31,207 nt of DNA. It comes from Larix sibirica. Lineage: Eukaryota > Streptophyta > Pinopsida > Pinales > Pinaceae. This document shows, in pieces, positions 10,235-21,394 of this stretch. Position 1 is the first letter of the stretch. The number at the start of each line of letters is the position of its first letter. A program made the position numbers and the translations under genes. Location of the stretch: contig NWUY0300049764.1 of assembly GCA_004151065.3 (NCBI GenBank), forward strand, positions 21,763 to 52,969. Direction: 5' to 3'. A model generated the notes under the pieces. The model had not been told where the DNA came from, did no database searches, and worked only from the letters and a program-made list of their open reading frames with translations.

Positions 10235-11390
10235 GTCCATTTGTAAGCAGAGGAGTACGACCTTCATCTATGGTGACAATTTTGACAATGCCATTGTTGA
10301 ATACTGTGTCTACCTCATACAGACCTAGCCACCTAGTTTAGAGTTTAACTTTAAAATCCTTGAATATGGAATCATACAATAGAGCACAGTATCCCAGCTA
10401 GAACAACTTTTTATTAATAATTTTATCGTGCCACTGAGCATGCTGGTGTTGAACAATATCAGTGTGTTGCAGTGCCACTAATCGCATTTCATCCAAATCA
10501 TTGAGTTGTTCCAACTTGTTCTTTTGAGCTTCTGTCAGATCTAATCCAACTTCTATAGTTGTTATGAGTGTACTGATTTCAAATTCAATTGGAAATATTG
10601 GATTATTACCATATACCAGATCAAATGTAGAGAAAACTATGGTGCTTCACCAATTCATCATGTATGCCCATAAATCTTCCAACAATCTATCAGCCCAATA
10701 TTTGAAATAGCTAGCCACAACTTTTGTAAGAATGTTTTCCAATACTTTATTGATACCCTCCACCTGTCCATTGGCTTGTGGGTGGTATGGTGAGGTGATG
10801 CGGTGCTGGATCTTATATTTTGAAAGCATCTGCTCAATCTTGTTCTTAGTGAATTGATTCCTCTGTCCGTAACTACCTCTCTTGGAATTCCATATCAGAC
10901 AAAAAATTCCTCGAACAAAAAATCCATGACAACCTATTATGTTGCATTGGCAATGGCCTTTGCTTCAACCCACTTAGTCACATAATCTGCACAAACTAGA
11001 ATATATGATTTATGGTGGGATGGAGGGTTAAATGGGATGACAAAGTCAAGAGCCCATTTTTTAGAGGGCTATATGACTACCTGAACTTGTAACTGCATCT
11101 CATATGATTGAATGGGTTTACCCATTCTCTGGAAACTATCACACATCTGCACATATTCCTTTGTGTCATGAAAAATAATAGGCCAATAATAGCCCATACG
11201 CAAAGCTTTGTGGCCGATGCTTCTATCAACAAAATGGTCCCCACAGGGCTCATCATGAGAGACCATCAAAACATCGGGAATTTCATCTTTGCAAATGCAT
11301 CTTCGGATAATCTGATCAGGTCCTGTATAAAAAAGGAAACCATTCACCCACTGAAGTACCTTGCACTCTATTGGATAATTCATCATCGCT
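10235..11390 (-). pseudogene. pol (IN): Integrase, copy A
   Basis: The zinc-binding region lies at 11255-11110: SHDEPCGDHFVDRSIGHKAL, MGYYWPIIFHD, YVQMCDSFQRMG; the second Cys of the HHCC set is Phe (11132-11134). The core begins near 11060 (WALDF-like, with the first Asp) and loses the frame around 10950-10860. The segment 10829-10647 has HRITSPYHPQANGQVE with the catalytic Glu. The C-terminal WLGLYEVDTVFNNG (about 10335) is the GPY/F-type module, and VTIDEGRTP closes the domain near 10260. No chromodomain is seen after it. The catalytic Asp in the middle of the core is not identifiable because of frameshifts. A C-terminal extension or UTR of about 260 bases rich in T on the + strand leads to the minisatellite. 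Confidence 0.88.
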
Positions 11391-11479
11391 CTCTAGGAGA
11401 AAGAGGGTCAGGTAACTTTACTACAACAAGAAAATCAACAATATCTGTGTACCAAGGTGTATGGAAAGAGATTGAAAAT

Positions 11480-11985
11480 AAATGTTCATATGGAAAGTCA
11501 TCTTCCACAGGAGAATCGTCCCTCTTCATAAAAAACCTAGACAAGAAATATGCTACTAAGTTATCTTTACCAAGCTTGTCAACAATTGTAATATTAAATT
11601 CCTATAGAAGTAACATCCATCTAGTGACTCGAGCGTTTGTGATAGGTTTGTTATCAAGATACCCGATTTCTAAATGATGTGTGTGGATAAAAGTGGGATA
11701 AATTGTGATACAATGCCGAAACTTGTTGACTGAGAACACCATCGCCAAAAAATCCTTTTCTACAAGTATATAATTTAATTATGTCGGAGTTAAATTTTTA
11801 CTAGCATAGTAAATGACATATGGTTTCTTGTCTTCTTCCTAACCTAATAGCACCCCAACAAGTGTGTCTAATGCATTTGAAGCAATGGGAAATGGAAAGC
11901 TCCATTATAGTCCTAGTAAAACAAGGGATGTGGACAGCAATCCTTTCAATTTCCCAAAATCTACATCGCATTTATTAGCCTAACA
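11480..11985 (-). pseudogene. pol (RH): RNase H, copy A
   Basis: Sequence in the same sense as RT reads FGKLKGLLST, SNALDTLVGVLLG, DKKPYVIYYASKNLTPT, a stop, LNYILVEKDFLAMVFSVNKF and VTRWMLLL. These match RNase H of plant Ty3/gypsy elements (RNase H_like family with xASD, YYAS and TEKE-type motifs). The first catalytic Asp of the DASD motif is replaced by Ser (SNALD), whereas copy B keeps DASD. One stop falls in the T-x-LNY segment. The domain runs on to LGKDNLVAYFLSRF near 11540. Confidence 0.82.
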
Positions 11986-12905
11986 AAAGTCTACATCTTT
12001 CATTAACAAAGCAAACAAAGTAGAAGCAATTTTCGAATAATTATCCATGAAGCGATGGTAGTAACCGGTCTTACCCAGAAAAATATGTACCTCTTTCTGT
12101 GTCTTTAGTGGAGGCATATCAAATATTAATTTAAATTTCTGTGGGTCGACCTGAATACCTGCAGTGGAAAGAAAATGTCCCAACACAATCCCTTTTATCA
12201 TTAACATATGGCACTTTTTTGTGCTTAGTGAAAGTTTTACTTGTTTGCAACGCTTGAGTACTTTTTCAAGGTTAGACAATGCTTCTTCAAAAGCAGTTTC
12301 ATATGGTGTGAAATAATCCATGAAAATATCAACACTATCATTAACCAAATCTGATAAAATGCCCAAAATGGCCATCTGAAAGGTGGCAGGTGCATTGCAG
12401 AAACCGAATGGGAGAACACGATATGCTAACTTACCCCATGGAAAGGGAAAAGTAGTCTTATCTTGATCTTTAGGTGCTCTCTAGATTTGGTTATACCACT
12501 GAACCATCGAGAAAGGGAAATAATTTCTTCCCCGAGAGAGTGTCGAGCACTTGGTCTATGAAGGGAAGTGGGAAATGATCTTTTTATGTGGCTTTATTCA
12601 ATTCTCTATAATCTACATAAATCCACCATTTTCCATTCTTCTTGGGAACTATGACAAGAGGTGATACCCATTCACTATCAGATATAGGATATATAAGATT
12701 AACACGGAAAAGATTATGGAGTTCTTTTTTAACAATATCTCATAATGCAAGGTCCATCCTCCTTTGTGGTTGTTTACTTGGGATGCAGTCTTTTTTTATA
12801 TAGATGTGGTGTGTAAAGAGATCAGGGTGCACACCCTTCGTATCTCTATAATCGCATGAAAAATCCGTCTTTTCATATTTTAAAACTTGTAGCAACTGGT
12901 CTCTT
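11986..12905 (-). pseudogene. pol (RT): Reverse transcriptase, copy A
   Basis: Motifs in order: RDTKGVHPDLFTHHIYI, DSEWVSPLVIVPKKNGKWW, YVDYRELNKAT, a stop replacing Gln, DHFPLPFIDQVLDTLSGKK, a catalytic-region FLDG, FPWGKLAYRVLPFGFCNAPA, then IFMDYFTPYE. The F/YxDD box has lost its second Asp (Tyr codon at 12313-12315), a lesion that alone inactivates the polymerase; copy B has DD. The thumb, KTQKEVHIFLGKTGYYHRF, ends near 12040. The PFIDQ, GFCNAPATFQ and FMDxF wording is typical of Athila/Tat-group elements. Confidence 0.9.
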
Positions 12906-13348
12906 TACAATGGAGTCATATTCGGGTTTATATTTAACATTTTTCCAGGCTCAATTTCGATAGGAATACTACCATGAATTTTTGTTGTCGGAATTTCCTC
13001 TTCATCTTTTGGTTCTTGTTTGATATTATCCTCTGTATCATCCTCTAATGTGTTATGTATCAGTTGATATGCAGGGTGGGAGATAGAGGATGGGTTACTG
13101 ATAAAAATTGAAATAACATCATCCCTCGTTTCATCCCTAAAAGTTAGGGCTTTATTAATGGTGAGGATGAGATACACAATTTCATTTTCAATTTCGAAAT
13201 CAACCCATGCATAATATTCACAAGTTGCACTAGCCCTTGCTGGATGGTAGAGGTTTATATTATTTTTAGAATCCCCGTGGTAAATAGTCATATTTCCTAA
13301 TCCGTAGTTATTGTAGGCATCTATTGTTTCTATCCACAATATTCCCAA
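12906..13348 (-). pseudogene. pol: Protease-RT linker, copy A
   Basis: An open stretch of 147 codons joins protease to RT: NMTIYHGDSKNNINLYHP, ALTFRDETRDDVISIF, an acidic part EDDTEDNIKQEPKDEEEI and NINPNMTPL just before RT. It is plainly homologous to the linker in copy B (24639-25192, frameshifted there). No catalytic motif is visible. It keeps its frame better than most of this element. Confidence 0.7.
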
Positions 13349-13790
13349 GATTAAGGGGTGGATTTCTAAATGAGTTTTTGTCTACAGAACAAGAAAATCA
13401 ACTAGATATTCCCAATGGTCTACTGAGATGCTAACTTCATCTACTATCCCCTCTGGCCTAGTAGTATATCTATCTACTAATTCTAGGATAGTAGGGGTCA
13501 GTCTCATATTTGAAAGGTTTAGTGTCTCCTGGGCCTCCTTTGTCATTATGCTGATAGCTGCGGCAAGGTCAACTAAGGTATTAGGAAAAAAATTCCCTTG
13601 AATTTGGATAGTAATGGTCGGGTTTCCAGGATCATCATATTTAATAGGTGTGATATTCCCTAAAATAAGGTCGGATAACTTCCCTAATACATGAATAGTT
13701 AGTGGGTCCTTAAGTTTCCTTCTCGGTTTCCTAAGGCACAACTCCCTAACCGTTTTAGCATAAATCGAAACATCCCGGATTGCCTATAAC
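13349..13790 (-). pseudogene. pol (PR): Aspartic protease domain, copy A
   Basis: The reading 13741-13382 has KDPLTIHVLGKLSDLILGN, PNTLVDLAAAISIMT, LELVDRYTTRPEGIVDEVSI and WEYLVDFLVL. The VDLxAAI motif takes the place of DSGA of other retroelement proteases; DLGA/DLG is usual in Athila/Tat-like plant elements, and copy B has VDLGTTI. The Gly after Leu is Ala in this copy, so the active site is probably damaged. The domain follows the gag tail and precedes the acidic linker. Confidence 0.8.
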
Positions 13791-13841
13791 AAAGGTATTT
13801 TAACACAAATTCTGGAGTTCTCCCAAAAGGTTGAACTCAGG

Positions 13842-16041
13842 TTATGGGGGTATCCTTGTTATTGCCAGTATTTCTAGATATGGAGGGGTAACAATTTGGG
13901 ATTGAGTTGAACTAGTAACAATTGTTGTTAGTCCCGGGGTTGTGACTTGTTCAAGATCCATGTCCTTCTCCTGTGGTTGATTTGTTTTAGGAGATGAGGG
14001 TTCTTCCTCCATAATTATTGGTGGATTCTCAGGTTGAACCATCCTTCCAAACATTAAATGAATGTTGTTTCATTGTAAAGGACTAATACTATAGTTTGGA
14101 AATGTAGTTGTTTTAGCTTGCTGAAGTGTCTTATTAGTCGAGTTGGGGTTTGCTTGTACATGAAGCTGGGGTTGAATTATAGGGGAATTCATCTAAGTAT
14201 TCATAGGCATATTCATAGGAAGTTGCAGCTATGTCTGAACAACTACCGATGCTGGTAAATTTTGAGGTAATATAGGTTGTGGAAACGATAATTGTTGTGT
14301 AGGGAAAGTGTTGTTTCGCCGGTTTTGAGACCATGATGGGTTCTGGCTTGGTTGATCTTGCCAAGGTACCCAAGGAGAAGGATATTGAAATTGTTGCGAA
14401 TTTTTCCAATGCTTGGTAGGGAATTGTGATTGTTGAGATGCATATTGGTTTTGCGGGTGCTGAGACATATATTGATTTTTCCAATTATTGCAACATGCAG
14501 ATGAGTCTTGATTCATACTTGGAGGTTGATTTTTCCATGGCTTATTTTGTCCTAGAAAGTATGATGGATCGACTTCCTTACTAGTATTTTGGTACATCGC
14601 CTTAATGATGGTATTAATGGACATTATTTCATTGGATGGTCCTTGTTGCAGATTTCACATAAATCCACAACATTGATAGGACACTCCTTAGCTGGGTGCT
14701 TTTGTTTGCATCTTGGACAGAAAACGACCAATAAATTATCTTATTAAAATTGTCTCTACCTTGTCTGAAATACATCTAGCTATGATGATAAGATCTCGAG
14801 AATGTCTGTTTTGAAATCTTCCAATATGATTCCTATCTCTGTCTGAGTTTCTTTACCTTTAGTTGTCTTGGCCACCCTGGTAGGAAGATATCTAATTTCT
14901 ATCTTGTTTCTAGAATGTCCTCGAGAACATCTCATACACTAGTCACAAATGGTCTCATAGATTTCCTTACAGATATCTCCTTTTCCCATTACGTTCAGCA
15001 TGTAAAGCGACTCATCCCTCATTCCTCGGATCAAAATTGTCTTCAAGACTTCATTCCCTAGTGTAACATGTGGAGATATTTGCAGATTGTATTGGAAACG
15101 TTTTACTTAGTCCTCCAAATTCACGTCTTCTTTTTGAGCCATCTTGAAAATTTCTTCTCTAAGGTCTCAGGATATGCAATATTCTTGATTTTTTCAAGAA
15201 AGGAATTATTCGTTTCATCCCACATTGTTATAGATCCAATACCCAATACCATAAACCATCTCAAGGCCGCCCCTTTCAAAGTGTCAGGGAATAGTTTGAG
15301 TTTCTGCAGATCAGTAATGTTGTCGTAGCTTCTGGATAATACATCAAACTTGAACAAAAATCCGTCTGGATCCTTAGTGGTTATCCCGTGGAAATTTGGG
15401 AGAGTGGAAAACGAAATATGTTTCATTGGTGCTATTCCTAGAGTATCGTCAATGGGGAATTGAATGGTAGATCTAGCAGTAGCCATCGTTAGTGGATTTG
15501 TGTCTTCCCACAATTTCCAGTATCCCTTAGGGATTTAAAAATCAATAGGAACCCGTTCAAATGGAAGAGAGTCTTCCATATTTGGTGCATAGTTATTGAC
15601 TTCACTTCCATGATACATAGGGGTGGATTCAGGAACTATTACAATCTGATGTTCAATTGTGGCCCCCTCTATCTCTTTGTGTCTTTCGAGTGGTATGTGA
15701 GGCCTTGGTTCTGCTGGAGGTAAATGGGGCTCATGTACCACTATTATAACTTGTGAGCTTAACCCCCTTTGTGGACTCAAATCCACTATCTCACTTTGTA
15801 ATTATGGAAGATCATGAAACTAACCTTCTATAGTATCAGTCGACCCATTTTGTGTGGAGTGTCGACGACTGGGACCTATTTGAGGCATTGTTGCATTGCG
15901 TGATGCAGATTCTTATTCATCCTTTTTGGCAATTTCCTGAATGTAATTTTTTCTCCCCCGGTCCTTGCATTCCGCTCTACCTACAATTTTATTAGTATAT
16001 GGTGGTATACCTCTATGCCTAGGATTTGTTCCTCTATTCAT
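13842..16041 (-). pseudogene. gag: gag, copy A
   Basis: The likely start is ATG at 16041-16039 (MNRGTNPRHRGIPPYTNK), about 210 bases after the PBS. A variable N-terminus (HEPHLPPAEPRPHIPL, 15786-15535) leads to the Retrotrans_gag core at 15513-15121: SFSTLPNFHGITTKDPD, YDNITDLQKLKLFPDTLKGA, ALRWFM, GSITMWDETNNSFLEK. At 14719-14621 stand two zinc knuckles, CPRCKQKHPAKEC and CEICNKDHPMK-x-C, both CX2CX3HX4C; a stop sits in the second. A Q/N/P-rich tail (14624-14229) and a P/E-rich part (14054-13842) lead to protease. Several stops and frameshifts make it inactive. Gag would form the capsid and bind element RNA. Confidence 0.88.
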
Positions 16042-16251
16042 TCATTCCATATGCTACTTTACTCACACAAAAACTTAAAGAAAAAACTTCAGTTCATATG
16101 AGATGAGAGTCTACTATGGATGATCCCCATGCAAGGAATCGACGATAGATCCATAGGTTCTTACATCTTGTATTTATATCTCAGGTCTCAGCAAAACCGA
16201 ATGCACCTAGAAAAAGAAACAATGCAAGTTGAAATTTCACACCTTTGTAAC

Positions 16252-16270
16252 CTCCCTAGAAACGACGCCA
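16252..16270 (-). other. Primer-binding site, tRNA-Asp type, copy A
   Basis: On the coding strand TGGCGTCGTTTCTAGGGAG starts three bases after the LTR end. It fits the complement of the 3' end of plant tRNA-Asp (TGGCGCCGTTGCCGGGGAT) with about five changes. Copy B has a cleaner version, which makes the assignment safer. Confidence 0.8.
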
Positions 16271-16934
16271 AAATGTTGGGGCTAATATTGGTGTATTATA
16301 ATCACCAAACTAGCACGCACACATTAATTCTCAATCCAATAATGTTAACTTTCAAGCCTATGTGCAAATCATATGCAGATGGAAATGTTCTCCAATGCTG
16401 TAAGGAAAACCATATGCAGCGCAACTAAAGTAGAATCAATTTACTCAATCTAGAAGTACTCATTCATAAAATAAGAACTCAAGAACTCAACAATAGTCTG
16501 TTCTGAAATATTTATAAATGATAACACTGAAACCACTCTTAGATATTAAAAAGCATTCTATAATCATCAACACAACTTGAATCAAGAAAGTCTCTAACCA
16601 TAATACTCAATTGATGACACTCCACTCTCAAGAAACTTCAGCTATAGGAATGAAGTTACAGTCTACAAAAAACCAGTTCTTAATTGCCAAAATCGTATAA
16701 CAACAAGCTCATTAAAAAGGTAACAACTAAAATTAATCGTCCAATCTTAAAGAACAATGCTCCTATAAAATCAGGAATTCCATTTAACTAAGGAATATTA
16801 ATTAATATTTTCTACAATCAGAGTGAAAGAAATAAAAGAGGATAAACAAACATCACACGTTTATTATTATTCACCAAGAAACCTTGAAATACCAATTTTG
16901 AAATCAATCAATGTAGTAGTGAAAAGATCAATGA

Positions 16935-16957
16935 ACACACACACACACACACACACA
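16935..16957. repeat. AC microsatellite in LTR 2
   Basis: About 11.5 AC units. The same place has about 12.5 units in LTR 3 (28822-28846) and only about 4.5 in LTR 1 (near 5088-5096), so the run has changed length since the LTRs separated. Confidence 0.95.
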
Positions 16958-17247
16958 ATCTAGCTATTCTAGAAAGCAATTAATAAATCAAGTAGCTCCT
17001 GGCCATGGAAGGCTGACCTTCCTTCTCTCACCAGGGTTGCTACACATAGTTAAAGACTTAGAAAATCAAAAGAGCATTAATATTATAAGAGAAATGGTCA
17101 AATTATAGATCGTAACACTATTATTCCTACACTCCTTCTTTTCCCAAGTCTTAATCCTCTGTTCCAAATCCACCCTGTGAACCTCATGATACATCTTTTT
17201 ATTATCACTCAAGTAACAGCTCCCCTGAATGCAAATAATTGAACACA

Positions 17248-17268
17248 TTGAGAATCAGAGATTCTCAA
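17248..17268. repeat. LTR hairpin, LTR 2
   Basis: TTGAGAATC, a 3-base loop and GATTCTCAA form a perfect short stem. LTR 3 has a longer version (12-base arms, 29134-29160); LTR 1 lacks the left arm. Confidence 0.75.
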
Positions 17269-17820
17269 GGTTGTTCATTCAATTTATAACCGATATCTAT
17301 TACTTACTAAATTGTTGTTACAACCCGTTTATAAAAATATACATGGTATTTCCTAAATGTTGGATCTTTCAGATCCTCGAATAACCACATGTTGTTGTGT
17401 TGGCATTTGTATAACTCATACTTTAGCATCAATCAAAGACCAAATGCTCAAGTGTCAACATGGAGACAATGTTGTATGAGAATAAGTAGCAACATCGTAG
17501 GTAACAACAACCCAAAAATAGTTTGTACTTTGGTACATGGGGAAGTAACCACATCAAATGCTTAATACACGATCAACCTATTCCTGCCATGTTCACACAA
17601 GTTCATGAATCGTCCGCTTAATAATCCAACTTAAGCACAAAAAGCACTGTAAATCATTACATTATAAGTCAAAACAATACAAGTAATTAGAGAGGTTGTA
17701 CCTTGAGTTTAGGACTTCAATTAGGAGCAAGATAGTATCAAAAGAGGTAAGAATGAACTTAAAGGAGTCCAAAACAGGGTAAAAAAGTGGTAAAAAAGGT
17801 GACAATTCATGGGCCCAACA

Positions 17821-17833
17821 TCTCCCTTGAACT
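17821..17833 (-). other. 3' polypurine tract, copy B
   Basis: On the coding strand AAGTTCAAGGGAGA precedes TGTTGGG. It is aligned with the G-rich tract of copy A but carries substitutions that break up the G run. Confidence 0.65.
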
Positions 17834-17835
17834 TA

Positions 17836-20800
17836 TCATGATGCATGCCCACATGCATCCCACATAATATCTAGGTTAACCTCAAAAAAGGATTCATGTA
17901 GGTAACTAAGTTGGTATGTGTCATGTGTATCTTCTGTAGAATCCCTGAACCCTACTGAAATCATCACCTCACTTCCCCATAATTGTTCAGGTGCAACCAA
18001 ATCATACAGAGGCCTATATTTCTCATCTGAAAACCAAATAAGAGGTAAGTGTAACCTCAAACCAATCCATCTTGTACCTCTTTGCTAAATGCACTGTATA
18101 TATCATTTAATCTTCCCATATCCCTATTGAAATTAGGGAACCCAAAAGAGTCCCTAGCCCTGATTGCTATAGAGGACAAATGCCACCTCTTTTTACTATC
18201 CCCAAGGCATCAAAGGAAATGTCATTAATACACTGCACACAATGGGGGAGAACCTGTTAATGAATAGAAACAACCCTTCTGGATGCTTTAGGGGATCTAT
18301 AAAATGGAGCTTGATCTAGGTTAAATTTTGCTACATTGGAAGGCTATGCCCTTATAACTAGCTCACATGTAGACTGTTTAGACTCCAACTTGTCTTGTGC
18401 CACCCTCCACCTAATTTGATTCATCATATAAGATAAAAGTACTCTTCATTGTAAGTCCCCAATGAAGGGTACTCGATTGAAGTCTCACTCTAGGGGTAAA
18501 ATGAGATTCTGCAACTAAAATTCACACAAGGAATGTTGGGTGACTACATACACTTGAGAGAAGACCCACCAAAAATCCTTAACATCAATAATTAGAGGAA
18601 TTTCACCCTTAAATATGGTAGTCAACTGAGAAATAAGGAACTATTCCTTTAAAAACAGAGCATGCATAAGAGATGGTGCTCTGCAAGCCAACAAATCACT
18701 AACTAGTGTTTGTATAACATTCTTCTCCTCTTGCCATTTCTTAATCATTTCCTGAGCCGTCCTTAGATTCCTTTTATCTACTTCCAAGGATATTTCATTT
18801 TCTATATAAAGGGAAATATCTCCCCATCTTCCTCTTTCCAAGGCCTAAGTAGTTTGTGTGTTTTCTGCCAAGGACAACACACCTTCCTGAAATGAATCTG
18901 CTACTGCTTTCAACTTGTCCCTTTCATCTTATAGTAACCAAGGGGAAAATAAATTAGTCTAGGTAAAAAAATTTCACTTCTTCCCTCTTCCTTTCTTGTA
19001 CCCTGCTTCATTCAGGATGTCTTCTTATACTGAGGCTTGTTCTGTCTTGTCTCTGTCATCCTTATTTTTCTCTCCCAAAGGAACAAGTTTCTTCTAAAAA
19101 ATTAGAGCTGCACGAGCAAGGGAATCCAAGCCTGGGGCATGAGTTAATTTCTTCATATTTTTCCGCAATTATCTGATTCGTTGCCTTAATTTCTGGTTTT
19201 TCCTAGTCAATATTGCAATCTGCTTAACTAAAGAAGGGGGTTTCCTTTTTTTTACCTTTTGCACTAGGCTCCCCTTTTTCACTTTTTACCCTAGCTAGGT
19301 CAAATTCAACCACATTAGGCTTCTCTGTGTCCCCTCTTTCTTTTGATGTTACTCCAATATTCGAGCATGTAGCCCCATCTCCCACCTTATTCTTACCAGG
19401 TTCTTGTGGAGATGGATTTATATCTTCCATGACAAATTACGGAGGGGAGAAAAGGGTTTCCTCACCAAGTTCAGTAGTTTCCATCTTGATTTTAATGCCA
19501 TTGTCTGGTTCTTGTGGGACAAACATTGTTCTCCCTTTGACTATTACTTCCGCCATTTTCTGTGTAGAAGCCCCCGAGTCTTCTCCCCTTGAATCTATGC
19601 TTGGTTCTTATGGGGAAGGTGCGACATTTTTATTGATAGGTTTTGGGGGTATGATTGCAGGTTCCTTTTCCTTATTAACCCTTGTTTCATGATGAATTTA
19701 TTCCATTCTTCCCTCTTCTTCGGTCAATTCCCGCATAAAAGCTCTAGGGGTGATGATAGGTGGTTCCAATATGGGTGATTCTAGGCCCATCGACCTAGTC
19801 CTGCGTCTAGGAAAAAATGCCACAAATTTTGTCGTTCGCTTCTTCCTTCCTCGTGGTCTGGGAGGCATTACTATTTGATCCTCTTGAATAACACACTGTG
19901 ACCAATTCTCTTGAAGAGGGTCTTTTTTGACAATCTCCACATCGCTCTCTGAAAGAGCCAACACAACATAATCCCATTCTTCTCAGTCACCCCTTTCTCA
20001 GTCACCACTTTAGGATCATCATCCTGATCAACTCCCTCCGTCTCATTTGTAGTTCTTGTTTCAATTTCCTCTGGCTATTCTTCTTGCTTCATTTCTTTGT
20101 CCACCTGTGGGTCAGCCTCTAGCTATTTGTACCTATCTCATTTCTTCGCCCCCCCCTTGGCTTTGCTTGTTCTTCCTCATGTGATTGTTCCCCGTTAACT
20201 TGTCCCTATAAGCCTAAAAATTGGACCCAATATGACTGAGCGTCTTCAAGGGAATCCAAAATAAGAAGCTTCACTAGCCCATGGTGCTCCAGTGCTGCTA
20301 GAGGGTGTTTGGCACCTTTTGCAGCCCGTGCCATTACTTGTAACGATCCCAAAATGTAATACGAGACATTTAAATGTCCACCATGCCTGATATGAGTAAT
20401 CAATTTGAGATGGTAAGAAAAAATTACCTGGAATATTCCCTCGCAAGTGAATTATTTTTGAATGTATAGGTTGACTTCTCTCCAAATGTCAGGCAATGAA
20501 CTTTAGGCATAACCATTCCCCTTCCTTTGCAATACTTCTTTGTCCCTGTAGAATTCTTTCTCCGCCTATACCAACAATGTCATCCTGTTGAACCATCGTT
20601 CTCCTTCTAGGGGCAGGCCCGTTACTCTTGCTATGCTCTCTTCTGTAACCAGAACCTCCATCCCTCAAACTATGGATTTTTCCACATCTAGGATATGAGC
20701 AAACTACAACGTCAATTCCTCATCAAACCCCTACAGTTTCTCAAAGTATGCAGCCCAACCGACATTTTGGAACAATTGGTACATGTCCCTTTTTCAACCG

Positions 20801-20850
20801 AATTTGTTTTGGATCTTATGGTTCATGGCCCCCATCTTCGACTGTCTATT
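17836..20850 (-). pseudogene. Additional ORF (aORF) downstream of integrase, copy B
   Basis: Same ORF as at 5960-8960. N-terminal part: FDEELTL, ARVTGLPLEGERWFNR, REVNLYIQK, LNVSYYILGSLQVMARA (20850-20206). Middle: 19964-19698 with PPRPRGRKKRTTKFVAFF and PRRRTRSMG, a two-part basic cluster that could be a nuclear-localisation signal (inference). A helical K/R/Q-rich stretch (NQKLRQRIR, about 19200) and an E/K-rich coiled-coil-like part (18841-18641, QEMIKKWQEEKNVIQ) follow. The last open stretch (18060-17836) has WFSDEKYRPLYDLVAPEQLW and ends three bases from the polypurine tract. Stops differ from those of copy A: copy A has NQK changed to a stop where B is open, and B has a stop where A reads REL. 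The ancestral frame was therefore probably intact. Function unknown. Confidence 0.7.
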
Positions 20851-21061
20851 GGATTATTGCTTAGATTAGGAGACTGTATCAAATCTTCGTTATAGGTATA
20901 AGTTTCACCTCTTATGCAGGAATGGAAAGGTGGTGAATCTTTTTAATGTAAATTGGGTAAGTTTCCTCTTTTCGGTTTACCGAGTATGGCCCATGAAAGG
21001 TTAATTACACAAGCTGAATGGCCTATGTGGTATGAGAGGGTTATATTTCAGGAATGACACA

Positions 21062-21126
21062 CCCCCCCAACTTAATTACATTGGGTGTCCTCATCCAATC
21101 ACCGCTAAGGTGCCATCCCCCCTTGT
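21062..21126 (-). promoter_or_regulatory. Two internal G-tracts resembling the polypurine tract, copy B
   Basis: On the coding strand CAAGGGGGGATG (21115-21126) and AAGTTGGGGGGG (21062-21073) stand in the same order and spacing as in copy A. Their G runs are intact although the copy's own 3' polypurine tract is mutated. Confidence 0.45.
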
Positions 21127-21394
21127 ACTGCATTGAATTAAGAAATAATTAAACGTTAAAGTGATCCGTACTTGAGTTAAGTTACACAATCGTGATGGCC
21201 AATGGAGCATGTGAAAACATGATATCCTTTAATCATGTTGTCAGATGTGGACAAATCCACTGGAGGTAGCAGTGGCGCATGTAAGACCATAATTGTTGAA
21301 TTGAACGGTGCAAACTAAATTTGGCAGAAGTGAACTCAAGTGCGGGTACTTACATTTTTATTGCTACGTGACGTTATTTTCCCTTATGAATATA

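Larger units (their letters stand above)
16274..17820 (-). repeat. LTR 2 (central, shared by both internal copies)
   Basis: 1,547 bases with TGTTGGG and CCCAACA ends. It serves as 5' LTR for copy A (PBS on its left) and 3' LTR for copy B (polypurine tract on its right), with no duplication of flanking bases at either edge. It contains an AC run (16935-16957) and a hairpin (17248-17268). In the first 137 bases it differs from LTR 1 at about 17 sites and from LTR 3 at about 16, by hand count. Confidence 0.93.

Noticed and set aside
11108-11677. A 189-codon + strand open frame, the longest in the window
   Set aside because: It is antisense to the integrase zinc finger and RNase H-integrase connection of copy A, where clear motifs are read on the '-' strand.
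18641-18841. Possible separate coiled-coil gene
   Set aside because: It is a fragment of the aORF; copy A has the matching sequence with a stop at another position.
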